A DNA stretch of 64,000 bases from the NCBI RefSeq assembly GCF_001461825.1, contig NZ_LLZC01000004.1, positions 174,582 through 238,581 of the forward strand, in the 5' to 3' direction. Under the pieces are notes generated by a model. The model saw nothing but the letters and a program-made list of their open reading frames with translations. It was not told the DNA's origin and ran no database searches. Of this stretch, positions 1-8,849 are shown piece by piece. A program made the position numbers and the translations under genes. The stretch is from Bacillus velezensis. GTDB taxonomy: Bacteria; Bacillota; Bacilli; Bacillales; Bacillaceae. Within the stretch, counting starts at the first letter, position 1; every line of letters starts with the position of its first letter.

Positions 1-447
1 TTTTTGCAGCGCTCTTCCGCAAAAACCGCCGATCCCCGCTCTGACATACGTGCTTTTGCTTTCCATGACGGCGGGCACGTCAAATCCCCCCGCGACGGCG
101 AGATATGCGCGGCTCCCCATCTTGCACGGCCCGAACGAGACGACGCTGTTTTCCTTTATCAAAACCGGTTTCCACAGAGGAGCGGGCTCCCCATTAATAT
201 GAAGGGCAAAATCAGCTCCCGTGACGGCAATAACCGCAGGTTCTGAAAATTCAAAGGAAGGCCCGGGCCCCATGAGCGTAATTTCCAGCCCCGCCTCTTT
301 TTCTTGATTTCCGGCAAGAAGATTGGCGATGCGCAGAGAGATCGTATCCATTGCGCCGCTTCCCAGTACACCGTATTTCTGATACCCCGTCCGCCCCGTG
401 TCCTGAACCGTCGTCAAGAGACCGGGTTTTACCACTTTCATACTCAT
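1..447 (-). CDS. pxpC: 5-oxoprolinase subunit C (KipA/PxpC), 5' part only
   Basis: The gene runs off the left end of the window, so only the first 149 codons are present. The N-terminus ([19 protein letters not shown]) and the following [14 protein letters not shown] segment are typical of the AHS2/KipA family. With PxpA and PxpB this subunit forms the ATP-dependent 5-oxoprolinase that converts 5-oxoproline to glutamate in the cytoplasm. KipA is also known as the KipI antagonist in sporulation control. The start ATG overlaps the stop of the preceding gene (ATGA) and has a GGAGGG ribosome site 8 bases upstream, so the two are translationally coupled. Confidence 0.93.
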   Translation of the reverse strand, partial: MSMKVVKPGLLTTVQDTGRTGYQKYGVLGSGAMDTISLRIANLLAGNQEKEAGLEITLMGPGPSFEFSEPAVIAVTGADFALHINGEPAPLWKPVLIKENSVVSFGPCKMGSRAYLAVAGGFDVPAVMESKSTYVRAGIGGFCGRALQK

Positions 448-1175
448 TCGGCTCCCTCCTTGATGCGGCTGTATTCCTCTGCCGTGATCCGGACGAATTT
501 CACCGTATCGCCCGCTCTCAAAAGACTCGGCGGATGTTCTTCCGGCCTGAAAAGCCGGAGCGGGGTGCTGCCGATCAGCTGCCAGCCGCCGGGAGTGGAT
601 ATCGGATACACACCGGTCTGCATTCCCGCGATTCCTACTGAACCGGCCGGGATGGACGGCCTTGGCGACGCCTTTCTCGGCGCTCTGATCCGCTCAGACA
701 TTCCTCCTAAAAACGGAAATCCCGGCGCAAATCCGAGCATATAAACGAGATATTCGCCTTCAGTATGAATGCGGATGACGTCTTCCGGGGTCAGATCGTT
801 CATCTCAGCGACCTCTTCTAAATCGGGACCGAAATCACCGCCGTAGCAAACGGGGATTTCCATCACCCGGCGCTCTTCTTTGCGGTCGGTCATTATATGG
901 CTGAGACGTTCCGTCACTTCTTTCTTGACCAGGGCAAAAGGAGAGACGCCTTTTTTTATGTTTGAGACGGCATACACATCATAAAAGATCGTTAAGCTTG
1001 TAAATGCCGGAATACATTCAACGAAGCCCGGAAACGGCCGTTCTTCCATACAGGCTGCCGCCGCATGCACCCGGCTGTTGACCTCTTCGCTGATGTGCCC
1101 GCCAAAGCGGATGATAACGGCGGAATCACCGTACGGCTGTATATCAAGCGCTGTATTTCCGCTATACTGCATCAT
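444..1175 (-). CDS. pxpB: 5-oxoprolinase subunit B / KinA inhibitor (KipI/PxpB)
   Basis: A protein of about 243 residues with the AHS1/KipI architecture. The N-terminal domain carries [11 protein letters not shown], and the C-terminal cyclophilin-like domain carries [11 protein letters not shown]. In B. subtilis KipI both inhibits the sporulation kinase KinA and acts as the B subunit of 5-oxoprolinase. The start is ambiguous: GTG at 1184 and ATGs at 1181, 1175 and 1172 are in frame. I chose 1175 because the GAGGTG ribosome site then sits at normal distance. It lies 30 bases after ycsI in the same operon. Confidence 0.92.
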   Translation of the reverse strand: MMQYSGNTALDIQPYGDSAVIIRFGGHISEEVNSRVHAAAACMEERPFPGFVECIPAFTSLTIFYDVYAVSNIKKGVSPFALVKKEVTERLSHIMTDRKEERRVMEIPVCYGGDFGPDLEEVAEMNDLTPEDVIRIHTEGEYLVYMLGFAPGFPFLGGMSERIRAPRKASPRPSIPAGSVGIAGMQTGVYPISTPGGWQLIGSTPLRLFRPEEHPPSLLRAGDTVKFVRITAEEYSRIKEGAE

Positions 1176-1205
1176 TGTCATCACCTCGTTGTATTCTTTC
1201 TCACT

Positions 1206-2000
1206 TTACAGGACAGCAAGCGATTCATTTCGTATATCGGTGATCAGCATGTGCCCCGGTGAATGTGTTATTACGATGTCAGGCTTTGCTTCCATGATCA
1301 CCGCCTGGGGCGTAACGCCGCAAGCCCAGAATACGGGAACTTCGCCTTCCCGCACCGTTACGGCATCTCCGAAATCCGGCTGATGCAAATCGCTGATACC
1401 GATGCTTTGCGGATTTCCGATGCGGACGGGGGCGCCGTGCACGGCGGGAAAACGTGACGTGACCTGCGCCGCGCGGACTGCCAGTCTTTCCGGAATCGGT
1501 CTCATGCTGACGACCATCTTTCCCGAAAACGGGCCGGCGGGAACACAGTCAATGTCTGTTTTATACATGGGGACATTCACACCCTCATCGATGTGCCTGA
1601 TTGGAATTTGCTGATTGATAAGGGCTTGCTCGAATGAAAAACTGCAGCCGATCAAAAACCCGACATCATCATCCTTCCAATACGGCGTAATATCCGTTAC
1701 CTCTTCAGTAAGCACGCCATGCCGATAAATCCTGTATTTCGGCAAGTCCGTCCGGATATCAGCTCCCGGCGCCGCTATTGCCGGAACGGGTGAACCCGCA
1801 TCCGTCACGTCAAGCACCGGACAAGGCTTTTGATTGCGCTGGCAGAATAAGAGAAAATCAAAGGCAAGATCCTTTTGCAAAACGACGAGATTGGCTTGTG
1901 CGTAAGAAGCGGCCAACCCCGCCGTCGGCCCGGTCATCTGCCCTTTCCTGATCAGCTGTCTGACTTCTTCGGGGCTCATGTCTCTCATATGTTTTTTCAT
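1206..2000 (-). CDS. ycsI: YcsI, UPF0317/DUF1445 family putative hydro-lyase
   Basis: A 264-residue protein of the YcsI (UPF0317) family, recognisable from GPTAGLAASYAQANLVVLQK near the N-terminus and LDVTDAGSP soon after. The start at 2000 has GGAG at good spacing and sits 4 bases past the ycsG stop, so an upstream in-frame extension was rejected. The biochemical function is not settled. The same family domain occurs in the human mitochondrial D-glutamate cyclase protein, which forms 5-oxo-D-proline. That would fit a place next to 5-oxoprolinase genes, but this is inference. Confidence 0.88.
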   Translation of the reverse strand: MKKHMRDMSPEEVRQLIRKGQMTGPTAGLAASYAQANLVVLQKDLAFDFLLFCQRNQKPCPVLDVTDAGSPVPAIAAPGADIRTDLPKYRIYRHGVLTEEVTDITPYWKDDDVGFLIGCSFSFEQALINQQIPIRHIDEGVNVPMYKTDIDCVPAGPFSGKMVVSMRPIPERLAVRAAQVTSRFPAVHGAPVRIGNPQSIGISDLHQPDFGDAVTVREGEVPVFWACGVTPQAVIMEAKPDIVITHSPGHMLITDIRNESLAVL

Positions 2001-2004
2001 ATCA

Positions 2005-3219
2005 TCAGCTCCATAGCTGCGGCATCTGCGTGAATAATGTATAGATGCCCATAACCGCCATGACAACCACTACGATCGCCCCTGCAATCGTGAGCCAGAT
2101 CGGATGCTTGTAATCGCCGACGATTTTTTTCTTATAAGCGCCCAACAGAATCATCGCTAATGCAAGAGGCAGAATTAAGCCGTTAAGCGAACCGACCGCG
2201 ACCAGAATTTTGGCAGGCTGGCCGATCGTGACAAAAATAAGAGTGGATACGATGATAAAACCGATAATTACGCCATGTGAGTGCTTTTCGATTTTTGTTG
2301 AAAACGATTTGAAGAATGACACCGATGTATAGGCGGCGCCGATGACAGACGTGATAGCGGCAGACCACATGATGACGCCGAAAATTTTATAGCCTACATT
2401 TCCCGCCGCAAGCCGGAATACAGAAGCCGCGGGATTATCAGGATCAATGCTCAGGCCCTTTGAGACGACGCCGAGCACGGCGAGAAACAGGGCAATCCGC
2501 ATAATCGATGTAATCAGAACGCCTGTGATGGAGCTTTTCGTGACCTGAGGAATGACTTCCTTCCCTTGGATGCCTGAATCAAGCAAACGGTGGCCGCCGG
2601 CAAATGTAATGTATCCGCCGACTGTGCCGCCGACAAGCGTCACGATCGCCAGCACACTGATATGATCAGGCATAAAAGTTTTCACAACGGCGTGTCCGAC
2701 CGGCGGAGCCGTCGTTACGGCAACATACACCGTCAATACGATCATGACGATGCCGGCGATCTGCATAAAACGATCCATGACTTTTCCGGCTTCCTTTATG
2801 ACAAAAATCAGCACCGCGACCGCTGCGCTGATTAAAGCGCCGATCTCCGGTTTGATCCCGAATAATACTTGAAGACCGAGACCCGCGCCGCCGATGTTTC
2901 CGATATTAAACGCAAGTCCGCCGAGCACGACCAGAAAAGCAATGGCATAACCGGCGCCCGGAAGCACCATATTGGCAATCTCTTGGCCGCGCTTTCCGGA
3001 AACCGCGATAATCCGCCATACATTGGTTTGCGCGAAAATGTCCAAAATAATAGAAATTAAAATGATAAAGCCGAAGCTTGCCGCCAATGTATTGGTAAAC
3101 GTGGCCGTTTGCGTCAGAAAGCCGGGCCCGATTGATGATGTCGCCATCAAAAATGTCGCGCCTAAAAGAAGCGACCATCTGCCGGAAGCCTTTCCGGCTG
3201 TTTTTTTCTTTTGCTCCAT
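2005..3219 (-). CDS. ycsG: NRAMP-family membrane transporter YcsG
   Basis: A 404-residue polytopic membrane protein with about eleven hydrophobic segments, starting with LLLGATFLMATSSIGPGFLTQ. It resembles divergent NRAMP-family proteins. The metal-binding DPGN signature of true Mn/Fe transporters is replaced by SIGPGF in the first helix, so metal transport should not be assumed. Its fixed place between pxpA and ycsI suggests import of an organic substrate such as 5-oxoproline or a related amino acid (inference). The start at 3219 follows a strong AGGGAGG site; a 12-codon longer reading lacks one. Confidence 0.88.
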   Translation of the reverse strand: MEQKKKTAGKASGRWSLLLGATFLMATSSIGPGFLTQTATFTNTLAASFGFIILISIILDIFAQTNVWRIIAVSGKRGQEIANMVLPGAGYAIAFLVVLGGLAFNIGNIGGAGLGLQVLFGIKPEIGALISAAVAVLIFVIKEAGKVMDRFMQIAGIVMIVLTVYVAVTTAPPVGHAVVKTFMPDHISVLAIVTLVGGTVGGYITFAGGHRLLDSGIQGKEVIPQVTKSSITGVLITSIMRIALFLAVLGVVSKGLSIDPDNPAASVFRLAAGNVGYKIFGVIMWSAAITSVIGAAYTSVSFFKSFSTKIEKHSHGVIIGFIIVSTLIFVTIGQPAKILVAVGSLNGLILPLALAMILLGAYKKKIVGDYKHPIWLTIAGAIVVVVMAVMGIYTLFTQMPQLWS

Positions 3220-3241
3220 GCTGTCTTCCTCCCTCTGCTGC

Positions 3242-4006
3242 TCAGTCTTTTGCAAGCGCGCTGATTTGAATGTCTGCCGCTTTTAATTCTTTTTTGATTG
3301 TTTTTGCGAATGTGAGGGCGTGGGCTCCGTCTCCGTGAATGCAGACCGTGTCCGCTTTCAGGCTTACAGCTTGTCCCTTACGTGATGTCACCGTGCTGTC
3401 TTTCACCATTTGAATCACTTGACCGACCGCTTTTTTGTCATCCTGAATCAGCGCATCCGGCTCTGAACGCGGCGTCAGCGTGCCGTCTTCCTGATAGGTG
3501 CGGTCCGCAAACACTTCGCTTGCCGTCCTCAGTCCGATTCGATCTCCCGCTTTAATCAGCTCGCTTCCGGAAAGCCCGAAAAGAATAAGCCCGGGATCAA
3601 AATGACAGACCGCCTGAGCGATGGCTTCTGACAGGCCGGGATTGACGGCGGCCATATTATATAAAGCGCCGTGCGGCTTCACATGCTGCATCTCGACACC
3701 TTCTGCTTTTAAAAAACCTGACAGCGCGCCGATTTGGTACAGCGTCAGATCATACGCTTCCTCGGGTGTAATCGCGATCTGCCGCCGCCCGAATCCCTGA
3801 AGATCGAACAGTCCCGGATGAGCGCCGATTTTCACGCCTTTTTCCGCCGCAAGCGCAACCGTTTTGCGCATCACGCTGGGATCACCCGCATGAAAGCCGC
3901 AGGCGATGTTTGCAGATGTCACATAGTCCAAAATCTCTTCATCCAGCCCGATTTTATAAGCACCGAAACTCTCTCCTAAATCACAATTGATGTCAATCTG
4001 AAACAT
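3242..4006 (-). CDS. pxpA: 5-oxoprolinase subunit A (PxpA/YcsF, LamB/YcsF family)
   Basis: A 254-residue protein with the diagnostic [14 protein letters not shown] at residues 5–18, [12 protein letters not shown] at about 32–43 and VKPHGALYN at about 109–117. It is the A subunit of the three-part, ATP-dependent 5-oxoproline hydrolase and is the first gene of this operon. AGGAGGG lies just before the ATG. The promoter-proximal DNA carries a striking inverted repeat, described separately. The operon order here is pxpA-ycsG-ycsI-pxpB-pxpC, as in B. subtilis. The regulator kipR would be expected to follow beyond the window edge. Confidence 0.95.
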   Translation of the reverse strand: MFQIDINCDLGESFGAYKIGLDEEILDYVTSANIACGFHAGDPSVMRKTVALAAEKGVKIGAHPGLFDLQGFGRRQIAITPEEAYDLTLYQIGALSGFLKAEGVEMQHVKPHGALYNMAAVNPGLSEAIAQAVCHFDPGLILFGLSGSELIKAGDRIGLRTASEVFADRTYQEDGTLTPRSEPDALIQDDKKAVGQVIQMVKDSTVTSRKGQAVSLKADTVCIHGDGAHALTFAKTIKKELKAADIQISALAKD

Positions 4007-4053
4007 AAGATCCCTCCTGTATTGTAAACGTTTTATATTATTATCATTCCGCT

Positions 4054-4132
4054 ATTCGGAATGACTATTCCGAATTGTTGGATTTCTCTTCATTATATTT
4101 AATTCTGACAGGTTTGAACATCCTTTTGTCAG
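4054..4132 (-). promoter_or_regulatory. kip/pxp operon promoter with palindromic operator
   Basis: On the minus strand a TATAAT -10 box (4092–4097) lacks a good -35 box. Just downstream of the predicted start lies a perfect inverted repeat, ATTCGGAAT (4054–4062) and ATTCCGAAT (4067–4075), separated by 4 bases. Upstream, CTGACA (4105–4110) and TGTCAG (4127–4132) flank the -35 zone. The palindrome is placed where a repressor would block transcription. KipR (IclR family) is the obvious candidate, but this is inference. Confidence 0.6.
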
Positions 4133-4170
4133 AAAACCTACCATGGACCTAGTCACAAATCTGACAAAAC

Positions 4171-4210
4171 AAAAAAGAGAGAGTCTCATACTGAGACTCT
4201 CTCTTTTTTC
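4171..4210. terminator. Bidirectional terminator
   Basis: A long perfect stem, AAAAAAGAGAGAGTCTCA paired with TGAGACTCTCTCTTTTTT around a 3-base loop. T-runs lie on both strands. It closes ycsE on the minus strand. Confidence 0.9.
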
Positions 4211-4212
4211 TA

Positions 4213-4962
4213 TTATAACACCCAGTGGCGGATCGCTTTGGCGACCCCGTTTTCCGTGTTGAGATCAGTCACCCAGTCAGCTGTTTCTTTCACAATGTCC
4301 TGCGCATTCCCCATGGCGACGCCGACACCCGCTTTTTCAATCATGGCAATGTCATTCAGACTGTCACCCATGGCCATCACATTTTCCATCGTGAAGCCGA
4401 GTTTTTCCGATACCTTCGCAAGCGCAGCCGCTTTGTTGATACCGAGGGCATTGACTTCGATGTTGATCGGACTTGAGTTTGTGATCTCGAGCTCCTTGTA
4501 TTCTTTGAGCTCTTTCAGCACCTCATTCCGCACTTCGTCATCCTCGATTTCGAATCCGAACTTAAGCCACTGATGATCCGTAATCGTTTCCGGGAATTCC
4601 CCTCTCCACACTCTATCGACGGTAGAGGCCCAGAAATTCGTGTTGTGCTTATTCCGCAGATCCCATAATTTTTGAATATGATCGGTATGAAGAAGCTTGC
4701 GCTCAACCAGCTCAAAGTTGGAATCCCAGATTTCGCTGCCGTTTGCCGTGATTAAAAAGGATGACAGCTCGAGAGACTCAGCCAGTTCGCGGCAGGTCAT
4801 CAGCGTGCGTCCTGTGCTGATGACGACGTGAATTCCTTTCGCCTCCGCTTCCTTGATCGCCCGCCGGTTTTCCTCCGGGATGAGCTGCTCGTCATTGAGC
4901 AGGGTTCCGTCCATATCAATCGCGATCAGTTTAATATCTGCGTCTTCTCTTTGTATCGGCAT
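4213..4962 (-). CDS. ycsE: HAD-superfamily phosphatase YcsE
   Basis: A 249-residue Cof-type HAD hydrolase. The catalytic motif DMDGTLLN lies at residues 17–24, ISTGR follows for motif II, and MGDSLNDIAMIEKAG gives the metal-binding motif IV near the C-terminus. In B. subtilis, YcsE is one of the phosphatases shown to dephosphorylate the pyrimidine intermediate of riboflavin synthesis; substrate range is broad in this family. It is a single-gene unit, with GAGG seven bases before the ATG and a strong terminator directly after the stop. Confidence 0.92.
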   Translation of the reverse strand: MPIQREDADIKLIAIDMDGTLLNDEQLIPEENRRAIKEAEAKGIHVVISTGRTLMTCRELAESLELSSFLITANGSEIWDSNFELVERKLLHTDHIQKLWDLRNKHNTNFWASTVDRVWRGEFPETITDHQWLKFGFEIEDDEVRNEVLKELKEYKELEITNSSPINIEVNALGINKAAALAKVSEKLGFTMENVMAMGDSLNDIAMIEKAGVGVAMGNAQDIVKETADWVTDLNTENGVAKAIRHWVL

Positions 4963-5089
4963 ATATGTACCTCACTTTTTATAATGTAGTCGTCTCTATT
5001 TTAATACATATGACCCGCAGGAACAAAAAACCGCTTCCTGCGTTTGGCGGGGAGAACGTTGAGGAAAAGAAATATTGAGGTGATGGAGG

Positions 5090-5254
5090 ATGAAAGAAAG
5101 AAAACAAAAGAACAAACCGAATGAAAATCCTGAACATCATGATTTAACCGATCCGATTCCGCTGGAAGAGCTGAAAGAAAACGCCAATGACGAAAAACAC
5201 AAACATGACCAAAGGGACAATTCACAAAGTGAAAGAGATTATGATACAAAATAA
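5090..5254 (+). CDS. Small, highly charged hypothetical protein (54 aa)
   Basis: An ORF of 54 codons rich in Lys, Glu, Asp, Asn and His, beginning MKERKQKNKPNENPEHHDLT, with no hydrophobic segment. I do not recognise the family. Support for it being real: a GAGGTG site at suitable spacing before the ATG, an in-frame stop immediately upstream of the start that fixes the N-terminus, and a clear rho-independent terminator 14 bases after the stop. The composition resembles small hydrophilic Bacillus proteins made during sporulation, but no function can be assigned. Confidence 0.6.
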   Translation: MKERKQKNKPNENPEHHDLTDPIPLEELKENANDEKHKHDQRDNSQSERDYDTK

Positions 5255-5267
5255 CAGACTTGTCCGA

Positions 5268-5294
5268 AAGCCGCCGCTGGAGGCGGCTTTTTTT
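5268..5294 (+). terminator. Terminator after the small ORF
   Basis: AAGCCGCC and GGCGGCTT form a stem followed by TTTTTTT on the plus strand. It abuts the 3' end of convergent ycsD. Confidence 0.85.
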
Positions 5295-5688
5295 ACGATG
5301 GCTGGATAAATATGCTGAGCTCAGCTTCCGCCACAGGCTTCCCGGCAACGGAAGCTTTCGCCCGGCCGAACACAAAACCGCGTCTGATTCGCGTGACCTC
5401 AAAAAAAAGATCCAGACGGTCTCCCGGCAAAGCGGCACCTAACCTTTCCGCTTTCTTCACCGCGGATAAGAGACCGAGGCCGTCACCGCCGGTAATTCCC
5501 GCGCAAGCCGCCGTTTGGGCCATTGCTTCAACGATGAACGAAAATGGCATCTCTCTTTGGGATTCAGTTATAAACCAGTCATTTTCACTGATGTTTTTGT
5601 AAGCAGCCGCCCATTTTCCGGCTTCACTGTTCGTCGTGCCGTCAATCAAAAGAAACGGAAAACGATGGGGCAATAGCTTCTGATTCAT
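5293..5688 (-). CDS. ycsD: FabZ-like hydroxyacyl-ACP dehydratase family protein YcsD
   Basis: A 131-residue single hot-dog-fold protein. It keeps the FabZ signatures PHRFPFLLID at residues 7–16, containing the catalytic-type His, and EAMAQTAA around residue 50, containing the acidic residue. This suggests activity on a thioester of acyl carrier protein or CoA. Overall similarity to true FabZ is modest, so the substrate is unknown. The start at 5688 has GGGAGG upstream; the in-frame extension to 5754 crosses the mtl terminator and was rejected. Confidence 0.82.
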   Translation of the reverse strand: MNQKLLPHRFPFLLIDGTTNSEAGKWAAAYKNISENDWFITESQREMPFSFIVEAMAQTAACAGITGGDGLGLLSAVKKAERLGAALPGDRLDLFFEVTRIRRGFVFGRAKASVAGKPVAEAELSIFIQPS

Positions 5689-5721
5689 CACGCAGCCTCC
5701 CTTCTCTCTCATTATAACGCA

Positions 5722-5751
5722 AGAAAAAACCCGCGTCCCCCGACGCGGGTT
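5722..5751 (-). terminator. Terminator of the mtlAFD operon
   Basis: AACCCGCGTC and GACGCGGGTT form a stem, followed on the minus strand by TTTTTTCTT. It lies just after the mtlD stop. Confidence 0.9.
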
Positions 5752-5756
5752 CATTT

Positions 5757-6878
5757 TTATTGATTGAGCTTTTTGAGCACGATGCCGTGCAGCGGCTCAT
5801 GCGGCTGAATACCGCAAATGTCTTGAAGAACGCCGCTCGTGCCTTTTTCCGCGATAAGCTTTTGCAGCTCAACCGCTTCCGGATCATCCTGATAGTCAAA
5901 GCGCAGGGCGGCGGCGATGCCTTCTGCCAGCGCGTTCGGTTCTTTTATTTTTTTGGCCGGCCCTACTAATCTGTCATTCGCTCCGAGTTTTCTAAGCGGT
6001 GATCTGGCGACTCTTGTCACATCATCCGTGATGTATTCATTTTCAAAGCGGCCGATGATTTTCTTCATGTACTGCTCGTGTTCGGATTGCTTAAAGCCGT
6101 ACGCTTTCACCAAGTACTCGCCCGTTTCTGAAAGTGCATCGTACACGACACGCCGGATTTCCGGATGGCCGATGGCCTCTTTGACGGTTTTTAATCCGCG
6201 CTGATAGCCGACGTACGCCGTAACGGCATGGCCGGTATTGACGGTAAACAACTTTCTCTCGATGAAAGGCGTAAGATCATCCGTAAACAACGCACCTTCC
6301 AGTACCGGCTGGCCGCCGGCAAAGCCGGTTCTGTCTATGACCCATTCAAAAAACGGTTCTACGGATACTTTCAGCGGATCTTCATGGTGCTGAATCGGCA
6401 CAATCCGATCCACCGCAGAATCCGGGAAGCCGACCGTCCGGTTCACGAGTTCCCGCTCCGCTTCCGTCAAATGTCCGAAAACTTCTTTTTTCAGAAAACT
6501 GCTGCCGCCGATCATATTTTCACAGGCAATGATATTGAGAGGCTCAGAGGACGTTCTGCGCTTCAGCCCTTCCGCGATGGACGGGGCGATGAGTCTGAGA
6601 ACGTTCGGGCCCACCGCCGTCGTAATGATCGCCGCTTCATTGATCAGCCTGTACAGCTCTTGTTCTTGCACCGCGCTGTTGATGGCTGAAACGGGGCCGA
6701 TGATTTCGGTCTGCCGGCCGCCGTCGGCAAGCTCCACGGTATATTCCTTCTTTTCATTGAGAAGGCTGACCATCGTTTCATTCACATCAGCGAAAACTAC
6801 GTCATAGCCGGAATGATGGAGCAGGGCGCCGATAAAGCCCCGCCCGATGTTTCCCGCTCCGAAATGAAGGGCAATCAT
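5757..6878 (-). CDS. mtlD: Mannitol-1-phosphate 5-dehydrogenase
   Basis: A 373-residue cytoplasmic enzyme converting mannitol 1-phosphate to fructose 6-phosphate with NAD. The N-terminal Rossmann motif HFGAGNIGRGFIG is at residues 5–17. The polyol dehydrogenase family segment KLFTVNTGHAVTAYVGY holds the catalytic region. The ATG lies within a few bases of the mtlF stop, so the genes are closely coupled. It is the last gene of the mannitol operon. Confidence 0.97.
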   Translation of the reverse strand: MIALHFGAGNIGRGFIGALLHHSGYDVVFADVNETMVSLLNEKKEYTVELADGGRQTEIIGPVSAINSAVQEQELYRLINEAAIITTAVGPNVLRLIAPSIAEGLKRRTSSEPLNIIACENMIGGSSFLKKEVFGHLTEAERELVNRTVGFPDSAVDRIVPIQHHEDPLKVSVEPFFEWVIDRTGFAGGQPVLEGALFTDDLTPFIERKLFTVNTGHAVTAYVGYQRGLKTVKEAIGHPEIRRVVYDALSETGEYLVKAYGFKQSEHEQYMKKIIGRFENEYITDDVTRVARSPLRKLGANDRLVGPAKKIKEPNALAEGIAAALRFDYQDDPEAVELQKLIAEKGTSGVLQDICGIQPHEPLHGIVLKKLNQ

Positions 6879-6879
6879 G

Positions 6880-7311
6880 TCAGTTCACCTCGCTGAAAAT
6901 AGCGGCCAGTTCTTCTTCCGTCTTTGCACTGATCAGCCGTTCGATGTTTTCTTCCTCTGAGCAGATGATGGCGATGTTTGACAGGATGTCTAAGTGTTCA
7001 TTGTTTTTTCCGGCGATACCGAAAACGACCTTTGCCGTATTGCCTTCACCGTATTCAACACCGTCCGGAATCTGGATGACGGAAATGCCTGAATGAAGCA
7101 CCTCATCCTTTGCATCTTCCGTGCCGTGCGGGATCGCGATGAAATTCCCCATAAACGTGGATGATGTTTCTTCACGTTCGAACATTTTTTCCACATAGCC
7201 GTTCTTCACGTAGCCGTTATCAATCAATGTCTGTCCCGCGAGGCGGATGGCATCCTCTTTTGAGTTCACCGTCTGGTTCAGTTTGATGTTCGCTTTAGCC
7301 AATACTTCCAT
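6880..7311 (-). CDS. mtlF: Mannitol-specific PTS enzyme IIA
   Basis: A 143-residue EIIA protein. The phosphorylation site lies in GNFIAIPHGTEDAKD, where the His accepts phosphate from HPr and passes it to the EIIB domain of MtlA. The start at 7311 (MEVLAKANIKLNQ) matches the family length. The in-frame extension to 7356 would overlap the mtlA stop and lacks a ribosome site. It is the middle gene of mtlA-mtlF-mtlD. Confidence 0.96.
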   Translation of the reverse strand: MEVLAKANIKLNQTVNSKEDAIRLAGQTLIDNGYVKNGYVEKMFEREETSSTFMGNFIAIPHGTEDAKDEVLHSGISVIQIPDGVEYGEGNTAKVVFGIAGKNNEHLDILSNIAIICSEEENIERLISAKTEEELAAIFSEVN

Positions 7312-7336
7312 GATGAAGATCCCTCTTTCTGTTTGA

Positions 7337-8770
7337 TTAGTTTTTAAGCTTTTCAATCAGTTCATCGTATTTCGGGCTGTTCAAGAAATTATCAACCGAA
7401 ATGTGCACCGCCTGCGGCAGCTTCGCTTTCGCGCGGTCAGTCAGGTCCTTATGCGTAATGACGATATCCGCGTCATTCGGAAGATTATTGATCGACGTAT
7501 TTGTCACATCAATATCCAGGTCTGCTTTTTTCACTTTGTTTCTTAAAATGGAGGCGCCCATTGCGCTCGATCCCATACCCGCGTCGCATGCGAAGATAAT
7601 GCGGCTGACTTGGTCGGCGGAAATATCAGCGGCGCTGTTTTCCGGCTCTTCCTCTTTGTCTGCCAACGCGGCCGCCGCTTCGCTTTTCCTGCCTTTCATT
7701 TCCTGCATTTTTTCCGCCGCGGCTGTCAAATCTTCTTCACCCGCTTTAGACGATTTCAGAATAAGCGCCGAAACGATAAACGATACGGCCGCGGCAACGA
7801 TGACGCCCGCCAGCACGCCGAGATAGCTTCCTTTCGGCGTCAGCGCCAAAATGGCGATGATGCTTCCCGGAGATGATGCGGCAACAAGACCCGCGTTAAA
7901 GATCGAAAATGTAAGCAGCCCGCTCGCTCCCCCGGCAATCGCCGCGAGGATCAGCATCGGTTTCATTAAAATGTAAGGGAAATAGATTTCATGAATCCCC
8001 CCGAAGAAATGAATGATCGCCGCTCCCGGAGCCGTCGATCTTGAAGAGCCTTTCCCAAAGAACATATATGCCAGTAAAATACCGAGTCCCGGCCCGGGGT
8101 TCGCTTCCACTAAGAACAGAATGGATTTACCCGCTTTGGCGGCCTGCTCGATTCCGATCGGACTTAAAATGCCGTGGTTGATCGCGTTATTCAGGAACAG
8201 GACTTTCGCCGGTTCTACGAAAACGCTTGCAATCGGCAGCAAATTCGCGTGGACAATGACTTCCACACCCGCCGCCAGCAATTTGTTAAGAGACAGGACG
8301 ACCGGGCCGATCGCATAAAACGCGATAATCGTCAGCACAGCTCCGATAATTCCCGCCGTGAAGTTGTTGATCAGCATTTCAAAACCCTGTCTGACTTTAT
8401 CTTTAAACACACGGTCTAATTGTTTAATGAGATAACCGCCCAAAGGCCCCATAATCATTGCCCCTAAGAACATCGGAATGTCCGCTCCGACAATGACTCC
8501 GATGGCCGCCGTCGCTCCGACGACTCCCCCGCGGTGATCGTAAATCATTTTTCCGCCCGTATATGCGATTAAAAGCGGCAGTAGATACGTAATCATCGGG
8601 CTTACCAATGTATTCAGCTGCGGATTCGGAAACCATCCCGCTGGAATAAACAGCGCGGTGATAATTCCCCATGCGATAAATGCGCCGATATTCGGCATGA
8701 TCATACCGCTTAAATAACTGCCGAACCGCTGTATCTTCACTTTCATGCCAGCTTGCTGTTCTTGCTGCAT
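7337..8770 (-). CDS. mtlA: Mannitol-specific PTS enzyme IICB
   Basis: A 477-residue membrane transporter. The EIIC part begins with SGMIMPNIGAFIAWG and has several membrane spans up to about residue 345. It is followed by a charged linker and an EIIB domain, whose phosphorylated Cys lies in FACDAGMGSSAMGAS. It imports and phosphorylates mannitol. The start at 8770 (MQQEQQAGMKV) is nine bases from GGGAGGG; the ATG two codons earlier is too close to that site. The upstream region has MtlR-like and cre-like sites plus a leader hairpin. Confidence 0.96.
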   Translation of the reverse strand: MQQEQQAGMKVKIQRFGSYLSGMIMPNIGAFIAWGIITALFIPAGWFPNPQLNTLVSPMITYLLPLLIAYTGGKMIYDHRGGVVGATAAIGVIVGADIPMFLGAMIMGPLGGYLIKQLDRVFKDKVRQGFEMLINNFTAGIIGAVLTIIAFYAIGPVVLSLNKLLAAGVEVIVHANLLPIASVFVEPAKVLFLNNAINHGILSPIGIEQAAKAGKSILFLVEANPGPGLGILLAYMFFGKGSSRSTAPGAAIIHFFGGIHEIYFPYILMKPMLILAAIAGGASGLLTFSIFNAGLVAASSPGSIIAILALTPKGSYLGVLAGVIVAAAVSFIVSALILKSSKAGEEDLTAAAEKMQEMKGRKSEAAAALADKEEEPENSAADISADQVSRIIFACDAGMGSSAMGASILRNKVKKADLDIDVTNTSINNLPNDADIVITHKDLTDRAKAKLPQAVHISVDNFLNSPKYDELIEKLKN

Positions 8771-8805
8771 GTTCATTCCCTCCCTGTTTGCTTGCCTTCA
8801 GATGA

Positions 8806-8845
8806 AAATAAATAAGACACGGGGTTTCTCTCTCCCCTGTGTCTT
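8806..8845 (-). promoter_or_regulatory. Hairpin in the mtlA leader
   Basis: Between the control sites and the mtlA start, AAGACAC-GGGG (8814–8824) pairs with CCCC-T-GTGTCTT (8834–8845) with one bulge. On the transcript it is followed by UUAUUUAUUUU. It looks like a weak terminator or an mRNA-stabilising 5' hairpin. Confidence 0.6.
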
Positions 8846-8849
8846 CATC

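Noticed and set aside
304..744. Plus-strand ORF of 146 codons over kipA/kipI
   Set aside because: It overlaps two well-supported minus-strand genes, lacks a ribosome site and resembles no family.
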